From positions 85,177,648-85,241,647 of the forward strand of contig OZ020267.1 of NCBI GenBank assembly GCA_963971225.1: a stretch of DNA of 64,000 bases, in the 5' to 3' direction. The notes under the pieces are model-generated. The model did not search any database. It saw only the letters and a list, made by a program, of their open reading frames with translations, and was not told where the DNA came from. Of this stretch, positions 46,280 to 60,419 are shown in pieces (the stretch's first letter is position 1; each line of letters opens with the position of its first letter). This DNA comes from Melieria omissa. Its lineage: Eukaryota; Arthropoda; Insecta; Diptera; Ulidiidae. A program made the translations under genes and the position numbers.

Positions 46280-46900
46280 GTGAATAATTCTGCATTAATA
46301 CGTGAAAGAATTGTTGCGAAACACCAGGTATGCATGATGCATATGCATGAAAATAAATCTAATTTCGATGGACCAGATGGTTGTCTATGTTACTGGATGG
46401 TTTTCAGTAAGGAACCCCTTAAATTTTCTAAAAGAAATTTCGGTGGCGGATCTGTGATGGTGTGGGGCGTATTTCAAAAACATGGAACGGTCGATTTTCG
46501 CTTCACGAGCTCAAGAATGGGCAGTACAGGATATACTGGAGAGTTGGATCGCGGCCTTCTTCTATTTTGATTAGAAAATAGATATAAACCATATAATTTT
46601 ATGCAAGATAACGCGGCCATTCATAAAAGTCGGCAAACAATAGGGTTTTAGAATATTGCTTTGGTCAAACTATGGACCGACCAACTTGTTCGCACGATTT
46701 GATCCCGATTGAAAATATGTGCGGAGTACTTGCCAGGCGTGTCTATGGGGAAAATGAAAATACAACTGTGTTGGGGACTTAAAAATTACTATTCTAAAGG
46801 AGTGGAGCCATCTGGAGCCCCAATTATCGGTTAAGCTTATAAATTCCATGTGAAAACAGTTGTTTGATATTGAAAAGAAAGGGGCGGGTACCATTAATTA
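46280..46900 (+). pseudogene. Tc1-like transposase remnant (U9)
   Basis: As U6. A private A-to-G (TAGAGGTATG near 46255) lies just upstream. Confidence 0.82.
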
Positions 46901-47545
46901 CACTGTGCAAGTCGAAAATTCAGACATGGGGGGGACTTACAGAGCGACTTTTCATAGGTTTACTGAGTTGAGATCCACCAGCCGTTTGGCTGGATTGGCT
47001 CTAGTTTAAGAGAAATCCGACTTTGAAGTTTGCTCATGTCTGAATTTTTGAGGGTAAATTTCACGCACAGTGTTATTGATTCAACGTTTGTAAAACAAAA
47101 ATTGAAATCTATGTTAATGTCAACAAAAAAAACCCATGTGTCTTATAATTTTGTTACGCTTGCAGCTACCTCAAATATTGCTCATTCCCACAAAAGCTAA
47201 CGTTATGCTTAAAATTAAAACTGAAACTTCACAAAATCATTCTGCGTTTTTGCTTTTCTAAAAAAAATTACTGTTTAGATTTGGCGAAGCTGCAAAGTGA
47301 AATTTTCTGAGTGTCTTATAATTATGTTACGCACCTTATACCTAATTAAAAAAAGTTAAGACCAAATTCTCATATTTCATAAGTCTACGAAGAAAAGTTA
47401 TCTTTTGACCTTCATTTGCATGTATATATATATAAAAAAAAGTTCCCAAAAATCGCTAAATTTTGTATATTTCTATAAGAGCTTCAAAAAAAACTTCTTT
47501 TTTTGTCGCGTCCGTTTCATTGCATAATTGGTTGTTATCGAAATA

Positions 47546-48102
47546 CACTATGATCAATAAGTACCGGGACTGTGTCAAAAAAACAAAATTTTGTTATTCT
47601 TCTGGTAAATTTATTTTATCCCCTTCAAAATAAGCCCCATCTGAAGCAATACACATATGCCAACGCTTAATCCAATCGTCCATGCACTTCTGGTAAGCCG
47701 AAGCAGGTATGGCCTTCAGCTCTCGCGTCGCATTTTCTTTTATGACTCTCTTTCCACGACGCGGTAACTTGAATCGGGAGAACAGGAAAAAGTCACATGG
47801 TGCCATATCTGGAGAATAGGGAGCCTGATCGATGATATTCACACTGTGTTTGTTCAAATAATCGCGAATAATGTGTGACAAAATTTCAAACAAATACGTT
47901 GATAAACAAAATTATCCATTGTAAAATTCGACGAAGTACAAAAAGTTGACTGACGCTAACAGCTGCCAAACAAAAACTAATGATGCAATCCCGCTCAAAA
48001 TTTGACACAGATGTCAGTTAAGGTCCTACCTATTTTTTTACCTGCATCGGGCAACGGCGGACAATTTAAAATACACAGTCCCGGTACTTATTGATCATAG
48101 TG
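47546..48102 (-). mobile_element. Internally deleted mariner (U9/U10 junction)
   Basis: Phe in FSRFKLPRR. Confidence 0.88.
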
Positions 48103-48123
48103 TATATATAACATATCGACTTT

Positions 48124-48942
48124 TTGTGTTTCTTTCTTGCTTTTGGTGTAATTGAAAGCGCAGGCAATAAGGTCGAATGGGCAATAAGGTCGTTTGACCC
48201 CTACAAGTCCACGGGCCCTGATGGTATCAATCCAGCAATGCTACAACAAGCCGGAGACTGTATTCTGCAACCCCTAGTAAACATCTTTAAAGGATGCCTA
48301 TTAAGAAATGTTGTTCCAAAGCAGTGGAGAGACGTCAAAGTATTTTTCAAACTGAAGGCAGGAAAGGCCAGCCACACTACGACTAAAGACTATAGACCTA
48401 TCAGCCTCTCCTCATTTTTATTGAAAACGCTAGAGAGGCTGTTGGATAGATATATAGGAGACAACCGGGGACTATCTTCTGAACTCTGCAGGGCACAACA
48501 CGCCTACCAACAGGGGAAGTCGGTAGACAGTGCACTGCACAGCGTTGTGGACCCCATAGAGAATTCTTTGGCTTTAAAGGAGTACACAATGGCTGCCTTC
48601 CTCGATATAGAGGGGGCTTTCAACAATGTCACCACTGAGGCCATAACAAGAGCACTTCGTGCATACAATGTGGAAAGCTTCGTTATCGATTGGGTTGAAA
48701 CGATGCTGCAAGACAGGATAATCAACTCAACGATAGGACCGGCTTCCATCAAAAGGAGAGCCACAAGGGGAACACCCCAAGGGGGGTGCTATCCCCTCTT
48801 TTATAGCTGCTGGTAGCGGATGAGATTCTAAGAGCCTTTCAGAGAAGACGCATTAGAATAGTGGCCTATGCGGACGACATCGTCATCATGATACAAGGCA
48901 AATTTGTGCCTACTATCAGTGAATTGATCGAATCTTCATTAA
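48124..48942 (+). pseudogene. Non-LTR RT, part A (U10)
   Basis: Protein identical to U6 and U9. Confidence 0.9.
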
Positions 48943-49399
48943 CCTTTACCTGGCACAGGGGGTACCTACGAACCCCACGCGGTTTCTCGTCGATTTTTGA
49001 TATCTAAATCTTCGAAATCTAAACTCGTAACGACATCTATCTGTAGTGAAGGGATACACTTTTATACCTATGCCACTAGGATACCGCTGCTACCGTCAGT
49101 TCGTCTGTGGCAGTCGTAAAAGTAAGTTGGGGTGTGTAAGTCCCCCACTCGGCACTCAACGTCGGTTTTTCGTGAATTGTGTAATTTTCCGAAGTTTCCG
49201 AATTTTTCCTGAACGCCAATCTTCATTTTTCTAAACTCTGACTATTTCACCCTTTGAAGGGGTATCTGAAGTTGATCTCTGATTTTTTTCTAAAAAGATA
49301 TAATCAATATATTTTTTTTACAAGGATATTTGTCACTGGGGTTCGTACGAACCCCACTGTGCCAGGTATGTTACTCAGGAGAGGTGTGCCAGGTAAAGG

Positions 49400-49709
49400 T
49401 TAACCGACTTGTCAGTGTGGGCAAGAGACAACGGTCTAGGGATAAATCCCGAAAAGACCGAACTAGTCCTGTTCACCAAGAAAACGAAGATTCAGGAATT
49501 TTCTCTTCCCTGTGTGGAAGGGCATTCCCTGAAACTATCAAAAGAGGCCAAATATCTTGGCATCATTCTGGACTCAAAACTTTCGTGGAAGCGAAACATT
49601 GAAGAAAGAATGAAAAAGGAGCTTAATGCGCTGTATGCTTGCAAGCGGACCTTTGGTAAAAGATGGGGATTAAAACCCTATATTATCCACTGCATGTGTA
49701 CGGCGATAA
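49400..49709 (+). pseudogene. Non-LTR RT, part B (U10)
   Basis: Ile form. Confidence 0.87.
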
Positions 49710-50648
49710 CACAGTGCAAAACTGAAAAAAGGGACAAGGTCAAACCAGTCTCATTCGATAGAGGACCTCAGTAGATGAAAAAGTGCCAAGGGATTTTTCT
49801 CGGAATGTTCGAGGTTTTTTTTTAATGCAGTTTAAAGATGGCGGCTTAATGCCCCTTCCCGAAACATTTAAAACATCATATCTCTTGACTCAAATGTCAG
49901 AAAGGAATAATTTTTACGTCAAATGAAAGCTAATGATATGAAGTCGATGACAAAATATCCTTTTTTGAAAATTTTTATGAAAAAGGATATGAAGGACCTC
50001 AATAAAATTTTTATCCTTGAATATCCTGGAAACCGTGAGAGCTAAATTTATATAAACGACTTCTGGTGAAAAAGCATTCAAACATCTATACTGCTTATAA
50101 ATTTCATGTAAATCACTTTTACAGGTAAGACTCTACAACGATTAAAAAAATGTGCTTTGCTACATTCGATGTTTTTAGGAAGCTGCTACGAGATATTTTG
50201 TACAGAAAAACATGAATTCAGCAGTGTATAATTTTTTAATCGTTGTAGAGTCTTAACTGTAAAAGTGATTTACATTTTTCACCAGAAGTCACTTATATAA
50301 ATTTAGCTCTCACGGTTTCCAGGATATTCAAGGATAAAAATTTAATTGAGGTCCTTCATATCCTTTTTCAGAAAACTTTTCAAAAAAGGATATTGGGTCA
50401 TCGACTTCATATCATTAGCTTTCATTTGACGTAAAAATTATTCCTTTCTGACATTTGAGTCAAGAGATATGATGTTTTAAATGTTTCGGGAAGTGGCATT
50501 AAGCCGCCATCTTTAAACTGCATTAAAAAAAAACCTCGAACATTCCGAGAAAAATCCCTTGGCACTTTTTCATCTACTGAGGTCCTCTATCGAATGAGAC
50601 GGGTTTGACCTTGTCCCTCGAAATTTTTTTTGAATTTGTTGCACTGTG
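49710..50648. mobile_element. Long-inverted-repeat MITE, 939 bp (U10)
   Basis: Full arms of the U5/U6 type. Confidence 0.82.
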
Positions 50649-51103
50649 TAATCAGACCCATCATTACCTATGGTTCTCATGTCTGGTGGCCAGCCATGGA
50701 CAAAAAGAGCAACCAGAGCAATCTGGGGAGGGTGCAGAGACTTGCCACGATGGCGATCACGGGGGCGGCGAAAAGCGCTCCGCGAATGGCTCTGGAAATG
50801 TTTTTGCACCTTCCCCCAGTGGACCTGTTCGTAAAGGCCAGCGCAGCAAAGACAAACCTCAGATTGAGGGAGTCTAATCAGCTGAGGCCATGCGGCTACG
50901 GACATTCTAGCATTCTGAACGTTCTTATGACTAGCTCTACCGGACAAGGTATTTTAGATAAGGCCACTGATTTCCCGGTAAAGCGCAGTGACTTCGAATT
51001 GAAGATTCCCATTTACTATCCCTCCAGGGACAACTGGCAACAGCCCGAGATGGAAGATTCTGCAGGAGTCTACTTCACCGACGCACACTGGGGTAATATA
51101 TAA
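50649..51103 (+). pseudogene. Non-LTR RT, part C (U10)
   Basis: Full length. Confidence 0.85.
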
Positions 51104-51169
51104 GTAAAGTGGCGATTAATTCAAAAACGAAAAATAAAGATAGAGATATGTTTTTGGTACCGGGTTAAA

Positions 51170-51790
51170 GTGAATAATTCTGCATTAATACGTGAAAGAA
51201 TTGTTGCGAAACACCAGGTATGCATGATGCATATGCATGAAAATAAATCTAATTTCGATGGACCAGATGGTTGTCTATGTTACTGGATGGTTTTCAGTAA
51301 GGAACCCCTTAAATTTTCTAAAAGAAATTTCGGTGGCGGATCTGTGATGGTGTGGGGCGTATTTCAAAAACATGGAACGGTCGATTTTCGCTTCACGAGC
51401 TCAAGAATGGGCAGTACAGGATATACTGGAGAGTTGGATCGCGGCCTTCTTCTATTTTGATTAGAAAATAGATATAAACCATATAATTTTATGCAAGATA
51501 ACGCGGCCATTCATAAAAGTCGGCAAACAATAGGGTTTTAGAATATTGCTTTGGTCAAACTATGGACCGACCAACTTGTTCGCACGATTTGATCCCGATT
51601 GAAAATATGTGCGGAGTACTTGCCAGGCGTGTCTATGGGGAAAATGAAAATACAACTGTGTTGGGGACTTAAAAATTACTATTCTAAAGGAGTGGAGCCA
51701 TCTGGAGCCCCAATTATCGGTTAAGCTTATAAATTCCATGTGAAAACAGTTGTTTGATATTGAAAAGAAAGGGGCGGGTACCATTAATTA
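51170..51790 (+). pseudogene. Tc1-like transposase remnant (U10)
   Basis: As U6. Confidence 0.82.
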
Positions 51791-52435
51791 CACTGTGCAA
51801 GTCGAAAATTCAGACATGGGGGGGACTTACAGAGCGACTTTTCATAGGTTTACTGAGTTGAGATCCACCAGCCGTTTGGCTGGATTGGCTCTAGTTTAAG
51901 AGAAATCCGACTTTGAAGTTTGCTCATGTCTGAATTTTTGAGGGTAAATTTCACGCACAGTGTTATTGATTCAACGTTTGTAAAACAAAAATTGAAATCT
52001 ATGTTAATGTCAACAAAAAAAACCCATGTGTCTTATAATTTTGTTACGCTTGCAGCTACCTCAAATATTGCTCATTCCCACAAAAGCTAACGTTATGCTT
52101 AAAATTAAAACTGAAACTTCACAAAATCATTCTGCGTTTTTGCTTTTCTAAAAAAAATTACTGTTTAGATTTGGCGAAGCTGCAAAGTGAAATTTTCTGA
52201 GTGTCTTATAATTATGTTACGCACCTTATACCTAATTAAAAAAAGTTAAGACCAAATTCTCATATTTCATAAGTCTACGAAGAAAAGTTATCTTTTGACC
52301 TTCATTTGCATGTATATATATATAAAAAAAAGTTCCCAAAAATCGCTAAATTTTGTATATTTCTATAAGAGCTTCAAAAAAAACTTCTTTTTTTGTCGCG
52401 TCCGTTTCATTGCATAATTGGTTGTTATCGAAATA

Positions 52436-52992
52436 CACTATGATCAATAAGTACCGGGACTGTGTCAAAAAAACAAAATTTTGTTATTCTTCTGGTAAAT
52501 TTATTTTATCCCCTTCAAAATAAGCCCCATCTGAAGCAATACACATATGCCAACGCTTAATCCAATCGTCCATGCACTTCTGGTAAGCCGAAGCAGGTAT
52601 GGCCTTCAGCTCTCGCGTCGCATTTTCTTTTATGACTCTCTTTCCACGACGCGGTAACTTGAGTCGGGAGAACAGGAAAAAGTCACATGGTGCCATATCT
52701 GGAGAATAGGGAGCCTGATCGATGATATTCACACTGTGTTTGTTCAAATAATCGCGAATAATGTGTGACAAAATTTCAAACAAATACGTTGATAAACAAA
52801 ATTATCCATTGTAAAATTCGACGAAGTACAAAAAGTTGACTGACGCTAACAGCTGCCAAACAAAAACTAATGATGCAATCCCGCTCAAAATTTGACACAG
52901 ATGTCAGTTAAGGTCCTACCTATTTTTTTACCTGCATCGGGCAACGGCGGACAATTTAAAATACACAGTCCCGGTACTTATTGATCATAGTG
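52436..52992 (-). mobile_element. Internally deleted mariner (U10/U11 junction)
   Basis: Leu in FSRLKLPRR, reverting from the Phe of the two junctions to its left. Confidence 0.88.
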
Positions 52993-53013
52993 TATATATA
53001 ACATATCGACTTT

Positions 53014-53832
53014 TTGTGTTTCTTTCTTGCTTTTGGTGTAATTGAAAGCGCAGGCAATAAGGTCGAATGGGCAATAAGGTCGTTTGACCCCTACAAGTCC
53101 ACGGGCCCTGATGGTATCAATCCAGCAATGCTACAACAAGCCGGAGACTGTATTCTGCAACCCCTAGTAAACATCTTTAAAGGATGCCTATTAAGAAATG
53201 TTGTTCCAAAGCAGTGGAGAGACGTCAAAGTATTTTTCAAACTGAAGGCAGGAAAGGCCAGCCACACTACGACTAAAGACTATAGACCTATCAGCCTCTC
53301 CTCATTTTTATTGAAAACGCTAGAGAGGCTGTTGGATAGATATATAGGAGACAACCGGGGACTATCTTCTGAACTCTGCAGGGCACAACACGCCTACCAA
53401 CAGGGGAAGTCGGTAGACAGTGCACTGCACAGCGTTGTGGACCCCATAGAGAATTCTTTGGCTTTAAAGGAGTACACAATGGCTGCCTTCCTCGATATAG
53501 AGGGGGCTTTCAACAATGTCACCACTGAGGCCATAACAAGAGCACTTCGTGCATACAATGTGGAAAGCTTCGTTATCGATTGGGTTGAAACGATGCTGCA
53601 AGACAGGATAATCAACTCAACGATAGGACCGGCTTCCATCAAAAGGAGAGCCACAAGGGGAACACCCCAAGGGGGGTGCTATCCCCTCTTTTATAGCTGC
53701 TGGTAGCGGATGAGATTCTAAGAGCCTTTCAGAGAAGACGCATTAGAATAGTGGCCTATGCGGACGACATCGTCATCATGATACAAGGCAAATTTGTGCC
53801 TACTATCAGTGAATTGATCGAATCTTCATTAA
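53014..53832 (+). pseudogene. Non-LTR RT, part A (U11)
   Basis: Protein identical to U10. Confidence 0.9.
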
Positions 53833-54289
53833 CCTTTACCTGGCACAGGGGGTACCTACGAACCCCACGCGGTTTCTCGTCGATTTTTGATATCTAAATC
53901 TTCGAAATCTAAACTCGTAACGACATCTATCTGTAGTGAAGGGATACACTTTTATACCTATGCCACTAGGATACCGCTGCTACCGTCAGTTCGTCTGTGG
54001 CAGTCGTAAAAGTAAGTTGGGGTGTGTAAGTCCCCCACTCGGCACTCAACGTCGGTTTTTCGTGAATTGTGTAATTTTCCGAAGTTTCCGAATTTTTCCT
54101 GAACGCCAATCTTCATTTTTCTAAACTCTGACTATTTCACCCTTTGAAGGGGTATCTGAAGTTGATCTCTGATTTTTTTCTAAAAAGATATAATCAATAT
54201 ATTTTTTTTACAAGGATATTTGTCACTGGGGTTCGTACGAACCCCACTGTGCCAGGTATGTTACTCAGGAGAGGTGTGCCAGGTAAAGG

Positions 54290-54599
54290 TTAACCGACTT
54301 GTCAGTGTGGGCAAGAGACAACGGTCTAGGGATAAATCCCGAAAAGACCGAACTAGTCCTGTTCACCAAGAAAACGAAGATTCAGGAATTTTCTCTTCCC
54401 TGTGTGGAAGGGCATTCCCTGAAACTATCAAAAGAGGCCAAATATCTTGGCATCATTCTGGACTCAAAACTTTCGTGGAAGCGAAACATTGAAGAAAGAA
54501 TGAAAAAGGAGCTTAATGCGCTGTATGCTTGCAAGCGGACCTTTGGTAAAAGATGGGGATTAAAACCCTATATTATCCACTGCATGTGTACGGCGATAA
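54290..54599 (+). pseudogene. Non-LTR RT, part B (U11)
   Basis: Ile form. Confidence 0.87.
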
Positions 54600-55538
54600 C
54601 ACAGTGCAAAACTGAAAAAAGGGACAAGGTCAAACCAGTCTCATTCGATAGAGGACCTCAGTAGATGAAAAAGTGCCAAGGGATTTTTCTCGGAATGTTC
54701 GAGGTTTTTTTTTAATGCAGTTTAAAGATGGCGGCTTAATGCCCCTTCCCGAAACATTTAAAACATCATATCTCTTGACTCAAATGTCAGAAAGGAATAA
54801 TTTTTACGTCAAATGAAAGCTAATGATATGAAGTCGATGACAAAATATCCTTTTTTGAAAATTTTTATGAAAAAGGATATGAAGGACCTCAATAAAATTT
54901 TTATCCTTGAATATCCTGGAAACCGTGAGAGCTAAATTTATATAAACGACTTCTGGTGAAAAAGCATTCAAACATCTATACTGCTTATAAATTTCATGTA
55001 AATCACTTTTACAGGTAAGACTCTACAACGATTAAAAAAATGTGCTTTGCTACATTCGATGTTTTTAGGAAGCTGCTACGAGATATTTTGTACAGAAAAA
55101 CATGAATTCAGCAGTGTATAATTTTTTAATCGTTGTAGAGTCTTAACTGTAAAAGTGATTTACATTTTTCACCAGAAGTCACTTATATAAATTTAGCTCT
55201 CACGGTTTCCAGGATATTCAAGGATAAAAATTTAATTGAGGTCCTTCATATCCTTTTTCAGAAAACTTTTCAAAAAAGGATATTGGGTCATCGACTTCAT
55301 ATCATTAGCTTTCATTTGACGTAAAAATTATTCCTTTCTGACATTTGAGTCAAGAGATATGATGTTTTAAATGTTTCGGGAAGTGGCATTAAGCCGCCAT
55401 CTTTAAACTGCATTAAAAAAAAACCTCGAACATTCCGAGAAAAATCCCTTGGCACTTTTTCATCTACTGAGGTCCTCTATCGAATGAGACGGGTTTGACC
55501 TTGTCCCTCGAAATTTTTTTTGAATTTGTTGCACTGTG
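54600..55538. mobile_element. Long-inverted-repeat MITE, 939 bp (U11)
   Basis: Full arms. Confidence 0.82.
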
Positions 55539-55993
55539 TAATCAGACCCATCATTACCTATGGTTCTCATGTCTGGTGGCCAGCCATGGACAAAAAGAGC
55601 AACCAGAGCAATCTGGGGAGGGTGCAGAGACTTGCCACGATGGCGATCACGGGGGCGGCGAAAAGCGCTCCGCGAATGGCTCTGGAAATGTTTTTGCACC
55701 TTCCCCCAGTGGACCTGTTCGTAAAGGCCAGCGCAGCAAAGACAAACCTCAGATTGAGGGAGTCTAATCAGCTGAGGCCATGCGGCTACGGACATTCTAG
55801 CATTCTGAACGTTCTTATGACTAGCTCTACCGGACAAGGTATTTTAGATAAGGCCACTGATTTCCCGGTAAAGCGCAGTGACTTCGAATTGAAGATTCCC
55901 ATTTACTATCCCTCCAGGGACAACTGGCAACAGCCCGAGATGGAAGATTCTGCAGGAGTCTACTTCACCGACGCACACTGGGGTAATATATAA
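55539..55993 (+). pseudogene. Non-LTR RT, part C (U11)
   Basis: Full length. Confidence 0.85.
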
Positions 55994-56059
55994 GTAAAGT
56001 GGCGATTAATTCAAAAACGAAAAATAAAGATAGAGATATGTTTTTGGTACCGGGTTAAA

Positions 56060-56680
56060 GTGAATAATTCTGCATTAATACGTGAAAGAATTGTTGCGAA
56101 ACACCAGGTATGCATGATGCATATGCATGAAAATAAATCTAATTTCGATGGACCAGATGGTTGTCTATGTTACTGGATGGTTTTCAGTAAGGAACCCCTT
56201 AAATTTTCTAAAAGAAATTTCGGTGGCGGATCTGTGATGGTGTGGGGCGTATTTCAAAAACATGGAACGGTCGATTTTCGCTTCACGAGCTCAAGAATGG
56301 GCAGTACAGGATATACTGGAGAGTTGGATCGCGGCCTTCTTCTATTTTGATTAGAAAATAGATATAAACCATATAATTTTATGCAAGATAACGCGGCCAT
56401 TCATAAAAGTCGGCAAACAATAGGGTTTTAGAATATTGCTTTGGTCAAACTATGGACCGACCAACTTGTTCGCACGATTTGATCCCGATTGAAAATATGT
56501 GCGGAGTACTTGCCAGGCGTGTCTATGGGGAAAATGAAAATACAACTGTGTTGGGGACTTAAAAATTACTATTCTAAAGGAGTGGAGCCATCTGGAGCCC
56601 CAATTATCGGTTAAGCTTATAAATTCCATGTGAAAACAGTTGTTTGATATTGAAAAGAAAGGGGCGGGTACCATTAATTA
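56060..56680 (+). pseudogene. Tc1-like transposase remnant (U11)
   Basis: As U10. Confidence 0.82.
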
Positions 56681-57325
56681 CACTGTGCAAGTCGAAAATT
56701 CAGACATGGGGGGGACTTACAGAGCGACTTTTCATAGGTTTACTGAGTTGAGATCCACCAGCCGTTTGGCTGGATTGGCTCTAGTTTAAGAGAAATCCGA
56801 CTTTGAAGTTTGCTCATGTCTGAATTTTTGAGGGTAAATTTCACGCACAGTGTTATTGATTCAACGTTTGTAAAACAAAAATTGAAATCTATGTTAATGT
56901 CAACAAAAAAAACCCATGTGTCTTATAATTTTGTTACGCTTGCAGCTACCTCAAATATTGCTCATTCCCACAAAAGCTAACGTTATGCTTAAAATTAAAA
57001 CTGAAACTTCACAAAATCATTCTGCGTTTTTGCTTTTCTAAAAAAAATTACTGTTTAGATTTGGCGAAGCTGCAAAGTGAAATTTTCTGAGTGTCTTATA
57101 ATTATGTTACGCACCTTATACCTAATTAAAAAAAGTTAAGACCAAATTCTCATATTTCATAAGTCTACGAAGAAAAGTTATCTTTTGACCTTCATTTGCA
57201 TGTATATATATATAAAAAAAAGTTCCCAAAAATCGCTAAATTTTGTATATTTCTATAAGAGCTTCAAAAAAAACTTCTTTTTTTGTCGCGTCCGTTTCAT
57301 TGCATAATTGGTTGTTATCGAAATA

Positions 57326-57882
57326 CACTATGATCAATAAGTACCGGGACTGTGTCAAAAAAACAAAATTTTGTTATTCTTCTGGTAAATTTATTTTATC
57401 CCCTTCAAAATAAGCCCCATCTGAAGCAATACACATATGCCAACGCTTAATCCAATCGTCCATGCACTTCTGGTAAGCCGAAGCAGGTATGGCCTTCAGC
57501 TCTCGCGTCGCATTTTCTTTTATGACTCTCTTTCCACGACGCGGTAACTTGAGTCGGGAGAACAGGAAAAAGTCACATGGTGCCATATCTGGAGAATAGG
57601 GAGCCTGATCGATGATATTCACACTGTGTTTGTTCAAATAATCGCGAATAATGTGTGACAAAATTTCAAACAAATACGTTGATAAACAAAATTATCCATT
57701 GTAAAATTCGACGAAGTACAAAAAGTTGACTGACGCTAACAGCTGCCAAACAAAAACTAATGATGCAATCCCGCTCAAAATTTGACACAGATGTCAGTTA
57801 AGGTCCTACCTATTTTTTTACCTGCATCGGGCAACGGCGGACAATTTAAAATACACAGTCCCGGTACTTATTGATCATAGTG
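57326..57882 (-). mobile_element. Internally deleted mariner (U11/U12 junction)
   Basis: Leu in FSRLKLPRR. Confidence 0.88.
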
Positions 57883-57903
57883 TATATATAACATATCGAC
57901 TTT

Positions 57904-58722
57904 TTGTGTTTCTTTCTTGCTTTTGGTGTAATTGAAAGCGCAGGCAATAAGGTCGAATGGGCAATAAGGTCGTTTGACCCCTACAAGTCCACGGGCCCTG
58001 ATGGTATCAATCCAGCAATGCTACAACAAGCCGGAGACTGTATTCTGCAACCCCTAGTAAACATCTTTAAAGGATGCCTATTAAGAAATGTTGTTCCAAA
58101 GCAGTGGAGAGACGTCAAAGTATTTTTCAAACTGAAGGCAGGAAAGGCCAGCCACACTACGACTAAAGACTATAGACCTATCAGCCTCTCCTCATTTTTA
58201 TTGAAAACGCTAGAGAGGCTGTTGGATAGATATATAGGAGACAACCGGGGACTATCTTCTGAACTCTGCAGGGCACAACACGCCTACCAACAGGGGAAGT
58301 CGGTAGACAGTGCACTGCACAGCGTTGTGGACCCCATAGAGAATTCTTTGGCTTTAAAGGAGTACACAATGGCTGCCTTCCTCGATATAGAGGGGGCTTT
58401 CAACAATGTCACCACTGAGGCCATAACAAGAGCACTTCGTGCATACAATGTGGAAAGCTTCGTTATCGATTGGGTTGAAACGATGCTGCAAGACAGGATA
58501 ATCAACTCAACGATAGGACCGGCTTCCATCAAAAGGAGAGCCACAAGGGGAACACCCCAAGGGGGGTGCTATCCCCTCTTTTATAGCTGCTGGTAGCGGA
58601 TGAGATTCTAAGAGCCTTTCAGAGAAGACGCATTAGAATAGTGGCCTATGCGGACGACATCGTCATCATGATACAAGGCAAATTTGTGCCTACTATCAGT
58701 GAATTGATCGAATCTTCATTAA
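57904..58722 (+). pseudogene. Non-LTR RT, part A (U12)
   Basis: Open to 58596; intact where U8 lost 11 bp, so U8's deletion came after the two units separated. Confidence 0.9.
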
Positions 58723-59179
58723 CCTTTACCTGGCACAGGGGGTACCTACGAACCCCACGCGGTTTCTCGTCGATTTTTGATATCTAAATCTTCGAAATCT
58801 AAACTCGTAACGACATCTATCTGTAGTGAAGGGATACACTTTTATACCTATGCCACTAGGATAGCGCTGCTACCGTCAGTTCGTCTGTGGCAGTCGTAAA
58901 AGTAAGTTGGGGTGTGTAAGTCCCCCACTCGGCACTCAACGTCGGTTTTTCGTGAATTGTGTAATTTTCCGAAGTTTCCGAATTTTTCCTGAACGCCAAT
59001 CTTCATTTTTCTAAACTCTGACTATTTCACCCTTTGAAGGGGTATCTGAAGTTGATCTCTGATTTTTTTCTAAAAAGATATAATCAATATATTTTTTTTA
59101 CAAGGATATTTGTCACTGGGGTTCGTACGAACCCCACTGTGCCAGGTATGTTACTCAGGAGAGGTGTGCCAGGTAAAGG

Positions 59180-59489
59180 TTAACCGACTTGTCAGTGTGG
59201 GCAAGAGACAACGGTCTAGGGATAAATCCCGAAAAGACCGAACTAGTCCTGTTCACCAAGAAAACGAAGATGCAGGAATTTTCTCTTCCCTGTGTGGAAG
59301 GGCATTCCCTGAAACTATCAAAAGAGGCCAAATATCTTGGCATCATTCTGGACTCAAAACTTTCGTGGAAGCGAAACATTGAAGAAAGAATGAAAAAGGA
59401 GCTTAATGCGCTGTATGCTTGCAAGCGGACCTTTGGTAAAAGATGGGGATTAAAACCCTATATTATCCACTGCATGTGTACGGCGATAA
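59180..59489 (+). pseudogene. Non-LTR RT, part B (U12)
   Basis: Met form, as U8. Confidence 0.87.
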
Positions 59490-60419
59490 CACAGTGCAAA
59501 ACTGAAAAAAGGGACAAGGTCAAACCAGTCTCATTCGATAGAGGACCTCAGTAGATGAAAAAGTGCCAAGGGATTTTTCTCGGAATGTTCGAGGTTTTTT
59601 TTTAATGCAGTTTAAAGATGGCGGCTTAATGCCCCTTCCCGAAACATTTAAAACATCATATCTCTTGACTCAAATGTCAGAAAGGAATAATTTTTACGTC
59701 AAATGAAAGCTAATGATATGAAGTCGATGACAAAATATCCTTTTTTGAAAATTTTTATGAAAAAGGATATGAAGGACCTCAATAAAATTTTTATCCTTGA
59801 ATATCCTGGAAACCGTGAGAGCTAAATTTATATAAACGACTTCTGGTGAAAAAGCATTCAAACATCTATACTGCTTATAAATTTCATGTAAATCACTTTT
59901 ACAGGTAAGACGATTAAAAAAATGTGCTTTGCTACATTCGATGTTTTTAGGAAGCTGCTACGAGATATTTTGTACAGAAAAACATGAATTCAGCAGTGTA
60001 TAATTTTTTAATCGTTGTAGAGTCTTAACTGTAAAAGTGATTTACATTTTTCACCAGAAGTCACTTATATAAATTTAGCTCTCACGGTTTCCAGGATATT
60101 CAAGGATAAAAATTTAATTGAGGTCCTTCATATCCTTTTTCAGAAAACTTTTCAAAAAAGGATATTGGGTCATCGACTTCATATCATTAGCTTTCATTTG
60201 ACGTAAAAATTATTCCTTTCTGACATTTGAGTCAAGAGATATGATGTTTTAAATGTTTCGGGAAGTGGCATTAAGCCGCCATCTTTAAACTGCATTAAAA
60301 AAAACCTCGAACATTCCGAGAAAAATCCCTTGGCACTTTTTCATCTACTGAGGTCCTCTATCGAATGAGACGGGTTTGACCTTGTCCCTCGAAATTTTTT
60401 TTGAATTTGTTGCACTGTG
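59490..60419. mobile_element. Long-inverted-repeat MITE, 930 bp (U12)
   Basis: Same length and same indels as U8. Confidence 0.82.

Larger units (their letters stand above)
43213..48102 (+). repeat. Array unit U9 (4,890 bp)
   Basis: Parts: RT-A 43234-44052, TTAA MITE 44053-44509, RT-B 44510-44819, long-IR MITE 44820-45758, RT-C 45759-46213, Tc1 46280-46900, TTA MITE 46901-47072, AT-rich 47073-47545, mariner 47546-48102. Ile/GATACCG type, with the Phe mariner. Confidence 0.93.
48103..52992 (+). repeat. Array unit U10 (4,890 bp)
   Basis: Parts: RT-A 48124-48942, TTAA MITE 48943-49399, RT-B 49400-49709, long-IR MITE 49710-50648, RT-C 50649-51103, Tc1 51170-51790, TTA MITE 51791-51962, AT-rich 51963-52435, mariner 52436-52992. 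Ile/GATACCG type, Leu mariner. Confidence 0.93.
52993..57882 (+). repeat. Array unit U11 (4,890 bp)
   Basis: Parts: RT-A 53014-53832, TTAA MITE 53833-54289, RT-B 54290-54599, long-IR MITE 54600-55538, RT-C 55539-55993, Tc1 56060-56680, TTA MITE 56681-56852, AT-rich 56853-57325, mariner 57326-57882. By the markers compared it cannot be told from U10 or U6. Confidence 0.93.
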